Assembly: GCA_037952775.1 (NCBI GenBank)
Contig: JBANAY010000003.1
Span: 30,442,001 to 30,506,000 of the forward strand
Length of the DNA: 64,000 bases
Direction of reading: 5' to 3'
DNA from: Clonostachys chloroleuca
Taxonomy: Eukaryota; Ascomycota; Sordariomycetes; Hypocreales; Bionectriaceae
The notes under the pieces: generated by a model
What the model was told of the DNA's origin: nothing
Seen by the model: only the letters and a program-made list of their open reading frames with translations
Database searches by the model: none
Position numbers and translations under genes: made by a program
Part shown: positions 22,501 to 33,687 of the stretch, piece after piece
Position numbering within the stretch: position 1 is the stretch's first letter
How the letters are laid out: each line of letters starts with the position of its first letter

Positions 22501-22767
22501 AGCCTCGTTCCGCGATACGCAGTCCTTGGATTTTGCGACGAGCTTCTTTGCTTGTCGTTTCGCGTCATTTTTCCATGGCTTCGTGGTGGTTTCATCTTGG
22601 CTGGCTTGATATGTGCTGTATCTGTACGATTTGGCAGTCTCAATCGCCTCCAGCACGCTGCGGTGACCCTCGGGCCATTGCTCGCTCGTCAACTCGGGCG
22701 AAAAAACAATGCCTTTTCGCCTCCGAATTTTGTCGAATATCTCATGATTCTTCCTCGAGAGAGGCAT
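19522..22767 (-). CDS. Large uncharacterised protein, possible PD-(D/E)XK domain, C-terminal SIM-like tail
   Basis: Four exons on the minus strand: 22767-22442, 22378-22238, 22169-21677 and 21609-19522, giving 1015 residues. Introns are gtatga..ttcag, gtgagt..atctag and gtaaga..ttcag. The third-exon start was chosen because it alone keeps GEEEMVGLNKLF in frame. Around residue 240 the hydrophobic strand FPFMVVEAKAG carries the E-x-K of a PD-(D/E)XK nuclease-like fold, followed by a conserved-looking WFFCSRGDDWRLFLAYQ. Near the C terminus are two paired-Cys motifs (CCCLCGG, LCLVCTEH) that could bind zinc. The last residues PLIIDLTSDS match a SUMO-interacting motif consensus. Nuclear action on DNA or SUMO partners is inference; catalytic activity is unproven because the upstream Asp is not identified. 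Confidence 0.75.
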
Positions 22768-23429
22768 CTTGGCACATCGTACGGCCCATCAGCTCTATTC
22801 GAGATCCTGTTCCGTGGTCGTGGGGCGCCGAGCACGATCGTGAATGTGAAATCAGCGTGGAGTGAGATTCATGATCAGCGAAGCAGAAGAAAAGGAGCAG
22901 TCTGACAATGAGTGGCGCAGGCTCCAGGCTTTCTGCGCCATCTCACTGCATGTGGCTGTGCAAATCGTTGTCCCACTCAAGCCACTCACCCACTCACCCA
23001 CTCACCAACACCCTACCCTAGAGACCTTCAATTATTTGGCCTGCTCGACAATACCTCAAGTATCTCACTTCCATCGCTGATTATCTCCATATAATCCATA
23101 CATGCGGTGGATCTAACGGTAAGTCTAATTATTTTCCTTAGAAGAGAGTATCATCCTTAGAAGCTGAGGTGCAATTGCTAAGATTTGTGTAGCAAAGCAA
23201 GGTTTGCCTCATCTTGTCATATCAATCGCGGGTTCTTCACGACATACAAGTATCGAAATGGCCTATTTTTCTTTTTAAATTCAGCAAAGTTGAGACATGG
23301 CTCGTGGAGATCAATCTACCTTCAGAAATTTAATAGTATTCTTTTCATTTACATTTAATTGAAACTCACATCCTAGGGACAGCGCTGTACTTTTAAGAGA
23401 GAAAGAAAACATGCATTTGATGGTATTAT
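22768..23429. other. Intergenic region with a short tandem repeat
   Basis: Holds the promoter of the 1015-residue protein gene and the 3' end of the cation transporter. Three perfect CACTCACC units lie at 22983-23006. No gene is seen. Confidence 0.5.
22983..23006. repeat. (CACTCACC)3 tandem repeat
   Basis: Three perfect 8-bp units, followed by further CA/CC-rich sequence. Ordinary short tandem repeat. Confidence 0.8.
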
Positions 23430-24282
23430 CTAGTCGGCCGATTTCCACGTCTTGATAGTCTTTGTCAAGTTCTCTAGAGCAGCGCGAATGACAATTGCAG
23501 AGATACAGAGGCCGCCCACTGAATCGATCCAAGCGGTATCCTTGAAGATGTTGCTTCCTAATATGGCGACGATCGTCACCATGCTCATCAGGCTATCTGC
23601 CCGTTGATGGACGGCATTTGATGCTAGAACCGAAGACTTGGTTTCGGCAGCAATCTTCATTGCTACAAAAAAGGGATTAGTATTTCTGTTCAATAATGGG
23701 ATCAATTTCACGTTCGTAGAGGTACTTACTCTTGTGATAGAGCCACTCTTTGGCGAGAATTGTCAGACCAGCAATCCAGGCCGCTTGCAAGCTGGGCACA
23801 TCATGATGAATGTCGTCATGGGAATCGTACCCTAGCCCACTCTCACCGAAAAGCAGTGCTTGGCCAAAGAAGCTTTCGTGGAAGGACACCAGACTCTCCC
23901 ATCCTTCATGAATCCCCATGAGCACCAGGAGTCCAGAGATGGTCAGTGAGATTGACCCTTCAATGTTGGAGACGGTCGGTCGGAGAAACTCAGTCAGTTT
24001 TGGCATAGCAATGACGAGGACTGAAATCAGAGCGAGGAGGTCCGTGACAAGATCCGTCATGCTATGCCAGCCATCGGCGGTAAGAGACTTTGAACTAAAC
24101 GCCCATCCTCCAACCAATTTGATGACGGCAAGTCCGAGGTTGACAGCTATTCCAACCTGAACGATCCAGGCGCTGAGATCTGTAGGTCCATGATCGCTCT
24201 CGTGTTGATGTGATTGGTGAGATTTCTCAGCGTCTGGTTTTGGCTGAAAAGCCTGTTGTTGTTGGTGCCGACGCTTGTGCAT
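23430..24282 (-). CDS. Cation diffusion facilitator, MMT-like metal transporter
   Basis: Membrane exporter of divalent metal ions (Zn/Fe/Mn type). Exons 24282-23730 and 23662-23430 give 261 residues; the intron is gtaagt..tgtag with branch TACTAAT. After a His/Gln-rich N terminus (HQQQQ, SHQSHQHESDH) come several membrane segments. Metal-site motifs are SLTADGWHSMTDLVTD in the second helix and ASNAVHQRADSLMSM in the fifth; the inter-helix loop is also His/Asp-rich (YDSHDDIHHDV). The protein stops right after the sixth helix (TIKTWKSAD), so the usual cytoplasmic C-terminal domain is missing and the protein is short for the family. An unrecognised 5' exon carrying a mitochondrial presequence is possible. 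Metal specificity cannot be told. Confidence 0.85.
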
Positions 24283-25030
24283 TTTGGAGTAAAATAATGA
24301 AGAGACGATAAAACTCAAATTCTAGGTACTGGCGCGAGATGGTCTCCAATTGATGTCAACAGGAAACAGTTGGTTCCGCATGGAGTGGTCCTCCGAGCTG
24401 TCCTCTTTTATGCCTGCATGGTGTAGAATGCGCGGAGCTTCTTTCCAAGCAGGAAAGTCGTCGTAATTCTGAAACTGGAAAGTTTCATTCAATCTGTGAT
24501 GCTGACGCGTTTCTGCGTCTGCAATTGCTACACAAATCGTGGCTTGGGTGGGGAAACAGGGAGTACGACTCAGTTTTCCTCAACTAAGGGGCTCCGTACA
24601 TGGCTCTGTTGACGAATCGGCGTCAAGCGCTTTCTAATGCGAGTTGTGGGTAAACACAATCCCCGTAATGACGACAAGCGTAAGGCATTCTCTCAGCATT
24701 AGCAGGCACTAAACGATTCAACTGCCACATCCCGACTGCGAGGCCCTGGCTTTCAGGTCCAAATTTCCCAGTCCGCCCACTCCGGACAGAATTAGGACGT
24801 CTAGATCCGTAGATTTGGGGTCTGCCGCCCGAGGATTGGAGGGATTGATTTGTTGAGCACCCTGGTAATGCAATATTATTGAGATGCATCTTCGATTCGT
24901 TATCTCCAGAATCCGTCACACCTGGCTAAAGGAGAAGGTGGTACTTCGTTAGATATGAGCACCTTTTCAATGCTATCGTGTCCATCACGGCCGAGGAACA
25001 GGCCATACACGTCGTGATTATTTCGTGGAT

Positions 25031-25042
25031 CCCCCCCCCCCC
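25031..25042 (+). repeat. C12 homopolymer
   Basis: Run of twelve C bases in a non-coding region; the length may be unreliable in the assembly. Confidence 0.7.
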
Positions 25043-27066
25043 TTATCCCCCGCCCTTCCTCTATTGCAATTTTAGGTTGTTAGAAAATCTAGTACGCTAA
25101 AATTACTGGCATTGTAGTACAAATAAGAGACTTGTACAAGGAAACTTCCCCCTTTGCTCATCATGCGGGATGGCTCTTGGCCTTGTTGGCCCACCAGCTG
25201 TTGCTTTTTTTGGGCTTTTTTCCCCACTACTTACATGCGAATATGATACAAAGTTTGGAAGTAAACTCGTCAGCCTTTGATTTCGGCTCTTTTGAGTGCT
25301 GGATGATCAGGTGCATGATTATAATCGCTGGATACGCGAAACGTGCGCTGTTCACCAGGCAGTCTGATGAGGGGGAAGCAAAATTATATGAAATGAAGGT
25401 CCATTAACTTGGATTATATTGTGTTAGGTGTGATTTTTGTTATACAGCCTTAAATTTGGGTACATTTAGGGCTCTTTTGGGATAGATGAGGGATCACTGA
25501 GCTTAACCAATATTGACTAAACCCATAAATGATTTCTTTGGCCGTGAACGTGGCCTTTGTTGTTGTCGGTCTGATGTGAAACCTTCCGCCCTCTAATATC
25601 ATACTTGGGGCAATAGTGATCCTGATGTAAGTAAAGGAGTTTTGTTGATTCCTATGAAAGCCAACCTCAGAATGACTCGATAGCCTCATAGTGTCGCCAT
25701 GACGGCTTCGATCTCTGAGATTTCAGAGCCGAATGATGTGCTGGAATATTTTCGAGAGGTTCATACGTTACTGAGCGAGAGATGGTGTTGGTAGGGGTTT
25801 GCCTCGAGAGTGGTCTACGGTTGCTTGATCGACATTTTCACTTTCAACGCATGTCATGTTGAAGCGACACCCAGCGCTACTCAGAAGATATGTTTATTGT
25901 CTCCATACCTGCAATGAAAAATATTTTGCAGTCATGAATAAGTTGATCTCAAACTCACGTCCTTTGATTGAAATGACGGGTTGGAAATCGTTAATACCAA
26001 GGAGTGACTGTCTCGGGCAAGGAGCAGCTGGAGATCGGCAGTGAGTTTCCCTACCTGTGTCGGGTGGGGACCATGCGTCGGCCAAATGAAGCAATCGCTG
26101 ACGCGGCTTTTGGAATTGCCTACGGAACTATTGTTGGCTATGGGGTTTAACAACAAAAGGGGCCTTCATCCTCCTGCAAAGGCCCTCACCGGCTGTAACT
26201 TTACGATGCCAACTAGATGAATAACGATGAGTTGTAACGATGGCTGCTAGATATTTGTACTTTCCTTGATGACTGAAGTTTATTTTTTTTTAATCCTGCT
26301 TGACCCATGCAGACCAAACCTCCCAGCGTTATAACAAGGTAAGGTTATTAATGTTAACGCGGTGGCAGGTAGTGGAAAACAGTATCGTCCACCTGCCGGA
26401 ACAGGGGCCCTTGAAGAAATCGAGCTTTAACATCCTGGCAAGATAGCTGGGTTCGTATGTGTTTGCGCGTCAACGGCCTACAATTGTTAACAAGCACACT
26501 CCGAAGTACCTACCTAGGTGATCTAAATGCCTTAACGGTAACTACAGGAAGAATCTTTGAACATGTAACTTCCGCCCACTTCAATCATAGCGTCAACCTA
26601 CTAGCGAGTAATAATCTCAACACTTGGGTGAATAAACGCATCGAACAACAAACGGAGAGCCGCATGCTAGCCCGGCTCTCCACAAGCTAAGCATTTGCAT
26701 CCCTGCGTAACGCGCAAGTCGAGACCCTGCAGATGAGAAATTCTTTGCTTCTGATTGCTCGATTGGAAAAGGTCCGCTTGGAAGGCAACCTGACCGGTCC
26801 TGCCGGAGTATATTCATGCGAAATGAAACGAAAATCGCACCACACTTAGTTTCTTGAGCATGGCATGTGGAAAGTATCCACGCTAGAGCTTCGACAAGTA
26901 GGTGGCGAACTCCTGCACATGTGATAATGACCTGGGTAGGCCTGTGCTGGAAAGTGTTACATTATGTGGAAAGTCGGTATACGACTGACGACGACGACTT
27001 CTTGTTAAATTTGTCTGTTATAGGTATGTAGGCAGGCAATGAAGAAAATTGGAGATGACCAGAATG

Positions 27067-27073
27067 TATATAA
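27067..27073 (+). promoter_or_regulatory. TATA box of the intradiol dioxygenase-like gene
   Basis: TATATAA, 115 bp before the start codon at 27182; the same spacing is seen at the tyrosinase gene. Confidence 0.5.
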
Positions 27074-27181
27074 CATCGATCTGGAATCCAATTCTCAGGA
27101 CGGTTTGGCAAGAAAGAAGCTGCTCACCTAAACGCTTTCTTCTCATATCCTCCCAACTATAAAGTTGACAAATCGACCATC

Positions 27182-28597
27182 ATGCGCTTTCTATCCTTTG
27201 GCGCTGTCGTTCTGGCCGGCATCGCCCTGGCTCATCCTGGCCAGGACCCTGCAAAAGAGGCCCTTGAGCGACGTGACTACATCAACTCTGTGCCTACAGA
27301 AAGAAGATCTCTTAAGCACTGCGCTCGCCACTGGGAGGAAAGCGGCTTGGCGGCTCGCAATCATGCACGCCGTGCTGCTCTTGTTCAGAACGAGCGAAAG
27401 AAGCGAGCTCTTAGAAAGCGAGCCCTTGAGGATGTCTTAGAGAAATCGCACAATAAGACTGAGCTTGGCTACACTACTGAAACCGATCCAGAGACTCTTT
27501 TTTCTGGTATCAACTCTTGTGTTCTCACCCCGGAGGTTACACAAGGCCCATACTGTAGGCCTAAGCATTCCTTCTCACCCAAAGATTTCTAACAGCTGTA
27601 AACAGATGTTGGCGGTGAGGATATCCGCGACAATATTGCCGAGACTCAACAGGGTGTGGAAATTCTTCTCGACTATCAAGTCATTGATGTTGATACCTGT
27701 GAACCTGTGCCATCCGCCTATCTGGAGATGTGGCACTGTAATTCAACTGGTATCTACTCCGGCGTCAACGCCGATGGCAACGGAGATAGCAGTGATTTGA
27801 CCAACATCGACAAGACATTCCTCCGTGGCATTCAGGAGACGTCCGAAGAAGGCGTTGCTGGGTTTACGTCAATCTTCCCTGGTCATTATACTAGCCGTGC
27901 TACGCATATCCATGTCCTAATTCATACCAATATCACGGTTCTCGCTAACGACACTCTTGGGAATGACGTCTACGCCAGCCACGTCGGCCAAACCTTCTTT
28001 GATCAGAATTTAATTGACGAAGTCGAGGCTCTGGCACCATACAACACCAACCAGCAAGAGCTGACTTTAAATGAGAACGATAGCATTTTATCTGAGGAGA
28101 CGCGAACTGATGGCGTTGATCCTGTCTTCGAGTACACTCTTCTCGGTGACTCTGTTGCTGATGGCCTCTTCGCCTGGATTGCGTTTGGGATCGACACCAC
28201 ACAGTCTCAAGCAATTAAACCAGCTACTTTCCGGTACCAGGAGGGGGAGTCGAGAACCCTAACTCTGGCCCGCCGGGCGGCGGTGAGGGCGAGGGCCCTG
28301 GCCAAAGCGGCACCCCACCAGGAATTCCTTCATCGACTGGCACTCCTTCGTCAAGTAGCTCTTCCGGTTGATAGAAGGCCGTTTAGCAGAATAGGTCCCC
28401 AGTCAGTATTGTTGATCAGAGGAGTTCTTGGTCGATGTGATGGTTTCGTAGAACCTACTGGCAGACTAAGTGTAGTATTTGGGTCGAATTCGGCCTCAAG
28501 CAACCATTTTCGTAGTTTGTGCGATAAACAAAACTTATTGACTTATATAGAGCTCGTGTCCTCGAGTTGTAGAGAAGAATGGCCACTTATGAATTAG
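27182..28597 (+). CDS. Secreted intradiol ring-cleavage dioxygenase-like protein (copy 1)
   Basis: Predicted extracellular non-heme Fe(III) protein of the family that cleaves catechol-type rings. Exons 27182-27554 and 27606-28597; intron gtaggc..aaacag with branch CTAAC. It has a signal peptide (FLSFGAVVLAGIALAHPG), a basic propeptide-like region and then the catalytic domain. The likely Fe ligands are a Tyr in GPYY, which is formed across the intron, and the Tyr and two His of GHYTSRATHIHVLIH. The C terminus is odd: at a G5 run (28243-28247) the frame departs from that of copy 2 at 37.2-38.3 kb, whose domain is followed by VENP and a Gly/Pro-rich tail. Here the +1 frame would give VENPNSG, a Gly/Ser/Pro tail and a stop at 28371, whereas the frame as read runs about 110 unrelated residues to 28597. 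A one-base deletion or a sequencing error is likely. Confidence 0.88.
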
Positions 28598-28720
28598 TGT
28601 TTCAGAATGAAAGAAAGAAACGAATATAATCGAGAAAAAAACCTCGACGGCGTCGACGTGCATTTGCTGGCTAACAAGAAAGAGCTCAAAGGGTAGCACC
28701 CGACAGCAACAAGAAGCGCT

Positions 28721-28954
28721 CTAAGACGCAAAGTTTAACGGGCAAGAGCAGTGCGGCTTGGTGAAGGAGCAGTCAAGACAACAGGTTCGGAATCCTCTTC
28801 GGAAACCAATTTCATGGGCAAACCTTCCGCGATTAACGTGTATAGTTTCCAGCTCATGGTCAGTGCTCTTCAGGAATGTACCTCTAGGTCGAAGATTCGT
28901 GAACCAGAGGATACGTAGACGGATCTCCCAGGGTAAAGAGGAGAAAGACACAGC
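28721..28954 (-). pseudogene. F-box-like gene remnant A
   Basis: Reads SFSSLPWEIRLRILWFTNL, then HELETIHVNRGRF and CCLDCSFTKPHCSC. This matches the N-terminal half of a common fungal F-box-like family in which a Cys-rich CFTxxHCSC stretch follows the F-box. It ends abruptly at a stop and no downstream half is present. The frame upstream of 28954 does not look coding. Confidence 0.5.
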
Positions 28955-29655
28955 AGGAGGCTTCTTTTTCTCAACGCCTCTGGTCAGTTGAAGGGCAGTT
29001 GACCGAGCAAGAGAACGCAGGGAATAGCCTTTCTTCCTCCCAAGCCTTATACTGCATTCTTTGAGGCGCGGAAGGGGCTCATAGGCTCTATGACGCGCTG
29101 GGCAATCTGTAGGCCTTGAGCAACGCAAATGAACTCTAGGTGAAGAGTCCCAGGGATAACGATACCAGAAAGGCGTTGAAATATCTCCGTCTAGCACCTG
29201 ATGATGCTCTCTGAGAGATTGTTGCCGGTGGAAAGGTCTGGGTCACTCGCAGATATTTGGCTTTGCTGCGCGGGGTGCGGGCAGATGAGGCAGGCGTCAT
29301 AATTTGGGTTGCTGAGACTGTGGCCACTAGCACATGGCCAACTATTCAAGCGAACCAATGCTCTGGCCAACGGGCTAGTGGTACTTACTGGGTTGGTCGC
29401 TTCGAGCTTGGTGTGCTGAAGTGCTTGGATTGGTGTGCTGAAGTTCTTGGATTGAAGACAAGAAGCCAGGTAAAAGGGGCAGCTTTAATAGTCATTCGAC
29501 GAGCCGCTGTCCTGACGGCAAGTTGAGTCATCCGTACGAAGGTTCGTAGAATTTTCCTCCGTATGACTATATCTTGGGCGGATTAGGAAAGGATCTATTT
29601 TTAAGCTTTCGTATTCATTGTGTTGAGTTATCGGGCCCTGGTAGCTTCATTGTTG
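28955..29655. other. Region between F-box remnants
   Basis: No gene recognised; probably more decayed sequence of the same kind. Confidence 0.35.
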
Positions 29656-30097
29656 TTAAAATCTATTATTCTCTTTCTCTTCCGTATTCAAGCGAACCAA
29701 GAGGTAACGTAGTGCTTGGATTCCATAAACCGGAAGTGTCTTGAGAATGTCTAGATCCTCGACTTGGTGGTGCGCGCGAACAACGAATTTGTTCTCGCCA
29801 TAGAGCAGCTCTACCGCCTCCTTATGGAATGACCTGCAGACGCACAGCAGCTGCTTCGGAAGATTCGGGCAGCCGCACTCCGGATCATAACCATGCGAAA
29901 CCGTGTTTGGCTTTCTCTGCTTGCGATATGGGTATGCGCACCCGTTAAAGCCGAGGCTATGGCTAAGCTGTTGTGTACCGAAGTACAGTGTTGGTCGGGA
30001 GACTGGCGTGATGTTATAGGGTATTCTCGAACCAGGCCGGCGAAAACGAAAATTCGTCTTTGGATGTCATAAGGTAGAGGTAGAAGCTGTGGAAGGG
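29656..30097 (-). pseudogene. F-box-like gene remnant B (frameshifted)
   Basis: Minus strand: LPLPYDIQRRIFVFAGLVREY, then a frame change near 30020. After it come TPVSRPTLYFGTQQL, ECGCPNLPKQLLCVCRSFHKEAVELLYGENKFVV and GIQALRYLLVRL, ending at TAA 29656-29658. The motifs are those of fungal F-box-like proteins (F-box, then 'LPKQLLxVxRxFHxEAxxxxYxxNxFVV'). The frameshift and the missing C-terminal half mark it as a relic. Confidence 0.6.
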
Positions 30098-30699
30098 GGA
30101 TGATGGATCCATGGCAGTGCGTCTTGAGTTGTTGATGAACGAGGTGGGCGATGAACGTGTCAAGAGAGAAGTGCCCTGCACCAGCTTGCACAACACGACA
30201 CGCTAAGCCTAGTGCTGATGAGATGAGCATTGATCGCAACCAACATGAAGCTTACGTTAAAGTCCGAGCGCACGCCAAGGAAATGAAAGGAACTATTGGT
30301 GCTCACAGATATGGTGACCGTGAGAGCAAAATTAAGCCCCATGGGAGCACTCATTTTGGCAACCAGCTACAAGGTCAATCATGGCCGGTTCGGACACCAG
30401 GCTCGATGGACCACCTACAGGTCTAATAAATGACTTTAAAGGGTGACCAAGAGGTAAAATCGAAAAACAGATCCAATGCCTGAAGAAAGGGAGGTCGCAA
30501 AGCCAGCAGTAAACGATGAGACTAAGATCTGCACATCTCAGAAAGCAGCACCTCTAAAGAAAAAGGGCGAAAAGGATTGTGGGCTTTAGATGAACAATGA
30601 TGATTATGAAGGGTAGTTTTAAAATCGTTAGTTAAAATTTTATAACACTTGAGGAGTGGCTTTTAAAAATAATGCATATATTTAGTAAATGGCTTGCCT
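30098..30699. other. Intergenic region
   Basis: No coding motif seen; it ends in the 3' flank of the transporter gene. Confidence 0.4.
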
Positions 30700-32190
30700 T
30701 TACCCTCTATAGTTATGAATAACCTGGTATTTTCTAATATACTGCAGAAAGATGACAATAGCGCTAGCGAACATACAAACACCAGTAAAAACGATGATCC
30801 AGTGAAATGGCACTGCTTGAGCAGTGGGCTTCGAGGCCGACATAAGAAGACCTCCAATAGGCCCAGCAAGTACATTCCCGACCCCTTTACCAAAGTTCAA
30901 CAGACTGAAGACGATTGGCATAGAGGTTGCATCATCTGTAATGGCAGTACTCATGCGAGCCCAGATGGCCGTAAACCCAGCACCAAAAAATCCGTACAGC
31001 AGAGCGAAAACAATTAAAGGTGGCAGCGAAGTGGCCAGTTTCCACAGAGTGAGGGAAGCAACTGCTGCAACTGCGGTCGACAAACAAGCTAGGACATTGA
31101 TTGGTACTCTGCGGTCAGATAAAAAGCCGAAAACAAACTGGCCACCGACTTGAGAAACACTCATTAGCGCGAGAAGGAGAGGACCGCTTCTTTCACCGAG
31201 CTGGAGGGAGGCGGCATGGGAGGGAAGATATAAAGATGGGAAAAAGTAACCAAATCCTTGTAGCAGGTTCGACAGTGAGTACACCCAAAATAAAGGGCTC
31301 TGAAAGAAGGTCCAATTTATTCTGGGGATAGTTGCATGCTCTGAGGGAGGCAGCCGGCCCTTCAGAAAAGGGATCAAGGGTCCAGTAAGAAGCGTGAGTG
31401 CTACGGCCACAATGCGAAGTGTCGTTCGATATCCGTAGTTGGCTAACAGTGCTTGTAGCACAAACGGCATAATGGAACCTGAGACCCCGGATGCACCACA
31501 AAGGATACCGTAAGCCATGCCGCGGCGTGCGATCCAATACTCGTTAACCATGCTGAGAATAGGATAGTAGAATATCAGAAAGCCGAGACCGTAAGCCACA
31601 CCTTGCGTGAGGATAAGGACCTCTAAAGTAGAAGCAAAAGATCCTAGGACCAGTCCTAGAATGCAGATTGGCCCTATGATACAAATTAGCAAGCCAAATT
31701 ATCGAATAACGGCAATCAATGAGACCGCATGTACAGCCAACCCAGATCATCTGTCGCTGCCACCACGGATACCGCTGAATGAAAGGCATCACGACTGGTG
31801 CGCCGAGATAACCGAAGCCGGATGCTATTGTGCCCACCACGGAAATATACCTATTACCGGCAAATTCTGGCACTCTACTATAATATTCTTGAAAGACACC
31901 GAACGAGAGTGGGAAGCCTATTTGGGGCATATTAGCATTCTCTGCGGAAACCAGGCATGCATTGATTCACAATTACCCCAAAGTAACGTCTCGAATACAA
32001 AAGCAGCACAGAGTAGTCTCCAGGCAGCACCTCCTCCATCTACAGGCGCAAGTTCCTGTTCTGCTCTTCCGTCACCCGGACCCTCATCGTCCATAGCTCG
32101 ATGAACCGGTGAAGGTTGAGCATGGTTTCGTAAGCTTGGGGCTCGCGCCGATTCGGCAATGGTGATGGTTTGTAACTCGGTATTACTCAT
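30700..32190 (-). CDS. MFS transporter, monocarboxylate-permease-like
   Basis: Plasma-membrane major facilitator with about 12 helices. Exons 32190-31977, 31917-31735 and 31673-30700 give 456 residues. The introns (gtaatt..aaatag, gtacat..atcatag) both have GCTAAT branch sites. Family flow: LLWGFPLSFGVFQEYY across intron 1, GYLGAPVVMPF, WWQRQMIWVGWPICILGLVLGSF across intron 2, GVAYGLGFLIFYYPI, EYWIARRGMAYGI and FNFG-like LNFGKGVGNVLAGPIGG. This fits fungal monocarboxylate-type permeases. The start is uncertain: a TATAAAAG (32196-32203) sits only 6 bases before ATG 32190, so the in-frame Met at 32094 may be used. It is encoded in the same direction as the two oxygenase genes, so uptake of a small acid used by the cluster is plausible but inferred. 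Confidence 0.88.
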
Positions 32191-32195
32191 TGCTG

Positions 32196-32203
32196 CTTTT
32201 ATA
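32196..32203 (-). promoter_or_regulatory. TATAAAAG immediately upstream of the transporter ATG
   Basis: Consensus TATA box 6 bases before the longest in-frame ATG. If functional, transcription would start inside the first codons and favour the downstream Met at 32094. Confidence 0.4.
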
Positions 32204-32526
32204 GGAAAACCTAGTAAAAAGGAAGCTGAAATAACGATAGCTGAAAAATGGGATGATGCTACGTTCAGTCTGTTCGGGCGGGCGCTAACAATTTCCCCGC
32301 ACAAGTATCTCCTTTTATCCCTGTGTGAGCAGGAAATAGCCGAGGAAGCATGTGTACTGTGACCGCTTACTTCCTTCATGTGAGAGGCGCGATTGAAAAG
32401 CTCTTGAGGAACCTATGAGCAATGAAAACACCGGCGTGGCCACACAAACGAAGCAGGAAGACGGAATATCACTTCACGAAACCTTTGTAAAAGTTTCGTG
32501 CGCGTCTCTAGGTATATGTACAATAA

Positions 32527-33687
32527 TCAAGCGTTGCTCAGCACAGGCTCTGGTACAAGAGCCTGTTTGAACAACGGTGCAACGTTCTCATCTTCACCAT
32601 CCTCCTTCATACCACCTAGGATCATTGATTTCGGCGCCATAGCCTGCCAAAGCTCAGGGTCTGTAAACGCCTTGAACTTCTCGTCATGCCATTGACCAGC
32701 CGTGATAGCACGGCCTTCCGAGTCAACAAACATGGTGTCATCCTCGGCTCGCAAAAAGTACGCGACTGAGTAGCGGTGTTCGGTCGGATCAAACGGAACA
32801 ACGCGATGGATGCAGCTTTGGAACTTCATGCCACTGGCAAAGCGGAGGGAGTCGCCTACGTGGACAAAGGCGCATCCTGGCTTGGGGGCAACGAATCCCA
32901 TTTCAAGGGCACCGCACTCGCCGGGTGGGCGAACCTGAAGGCCCCATTGCTCGCTAAATAAAAGCGTCAAGGTGCTGATATCAGTATGCTTCTGGTGGCC
33001 GATATTGTTTGGACCAGACAGCTCCGAAGGCAAGTAGTGCATCATTGATAGCTAGCAGATGACCGGAGTTAGCTTGCCGTTTGATGATAAGTCAAACAAG
33101 AGATAACGCCAGGGATTTCAGATTGGGAATGATAGAGGGAGAAGGGAAGAGGAAGAGCCCACCGTCGTAGTTGAGGGACGTTCGTTCTTATGTTGGTTTT
33201 CAAACCTTCCGCCTCCACTCAGATGAAGGCCGTCGGACAGCGCAGAAAGCAGAACCTTTGTGATTGTGTTGCAGCTACCGATTGCATTCTCGAGGATTTG
33301 AAGCTCTCCACTCTCCTTGGCAATAGCGGGAATTTTGGGGCTGTCTCGCTGGATCTCGTCTCGCGACACCTTGAGCATTTCATATCCATCCTTGGTGCCG
33401 GCTGCCACGCCCGTTCGGCTACCGACAGGCTCGTAACCTAGGTGGGACGAGATGAGGCCGAATTCGTTCTTGACTTCTAATGGCTTATCGAAGAATCTCT
33501 TCATTAACTTGAGAGTGTCCTGGTGGTCAGAAAGCATGCGGCGGCCATCGATACCGCGTAGATCGAGGTAAAAGTAACCCTCGTCGATGCAGGCATTAAC
33601 GAGTTTATCGATCTCAGAGGGCTCATGAGAGAGCAAGAGACCATAATCAAGGGTTTTCATTGACCAAACAGGAACAGTTTTACCCAT
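32527..33687 (-). CDS. 2-oxoglutarate/Fe(II) oxygenase, isopenicillin-N-synthase-like
   Basis: Cytosolic non-heme iron oxygenase. Exons 33687-33163 and 33051-32527, joined over a 111-nt intron (gtgggc..tgctag, branch GCTAAC), give 349 residues. The N-terminal DIOX_N-type region contains ACIDEGYFYLDLRG. The double-stranded beta-helix has the Fe ligands HTD (QKHTDISTLTLLF) and the distal His of SCIHRVVPFD, and the 2-oxoglutarate-binding R-x-S in HRYSVAYFLR. All key residues are present, so it should be active. The same-strand neighbours are the MFS transporter 337 bp downstream and the AsaB-like gene about 600 bp upstream. The substrate is unknown. Confidence 0.9.

Larger units (their letters stand above)
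24283..27181. other. Long gene-free stretch
   Basis: About 2.9 kb with only short frames lacking motifs, a C12 tract at 25031-25042 and AT-rich patches. The last part is the promoter of the dioxygenase gene, with TATATAA at 27067-27073. Confidence 0.45.

Noticed and set aside
24623..24919. 98-codon minus-strand frame
   Set aside because: No recognisable motif or promoter; left as intergenic.
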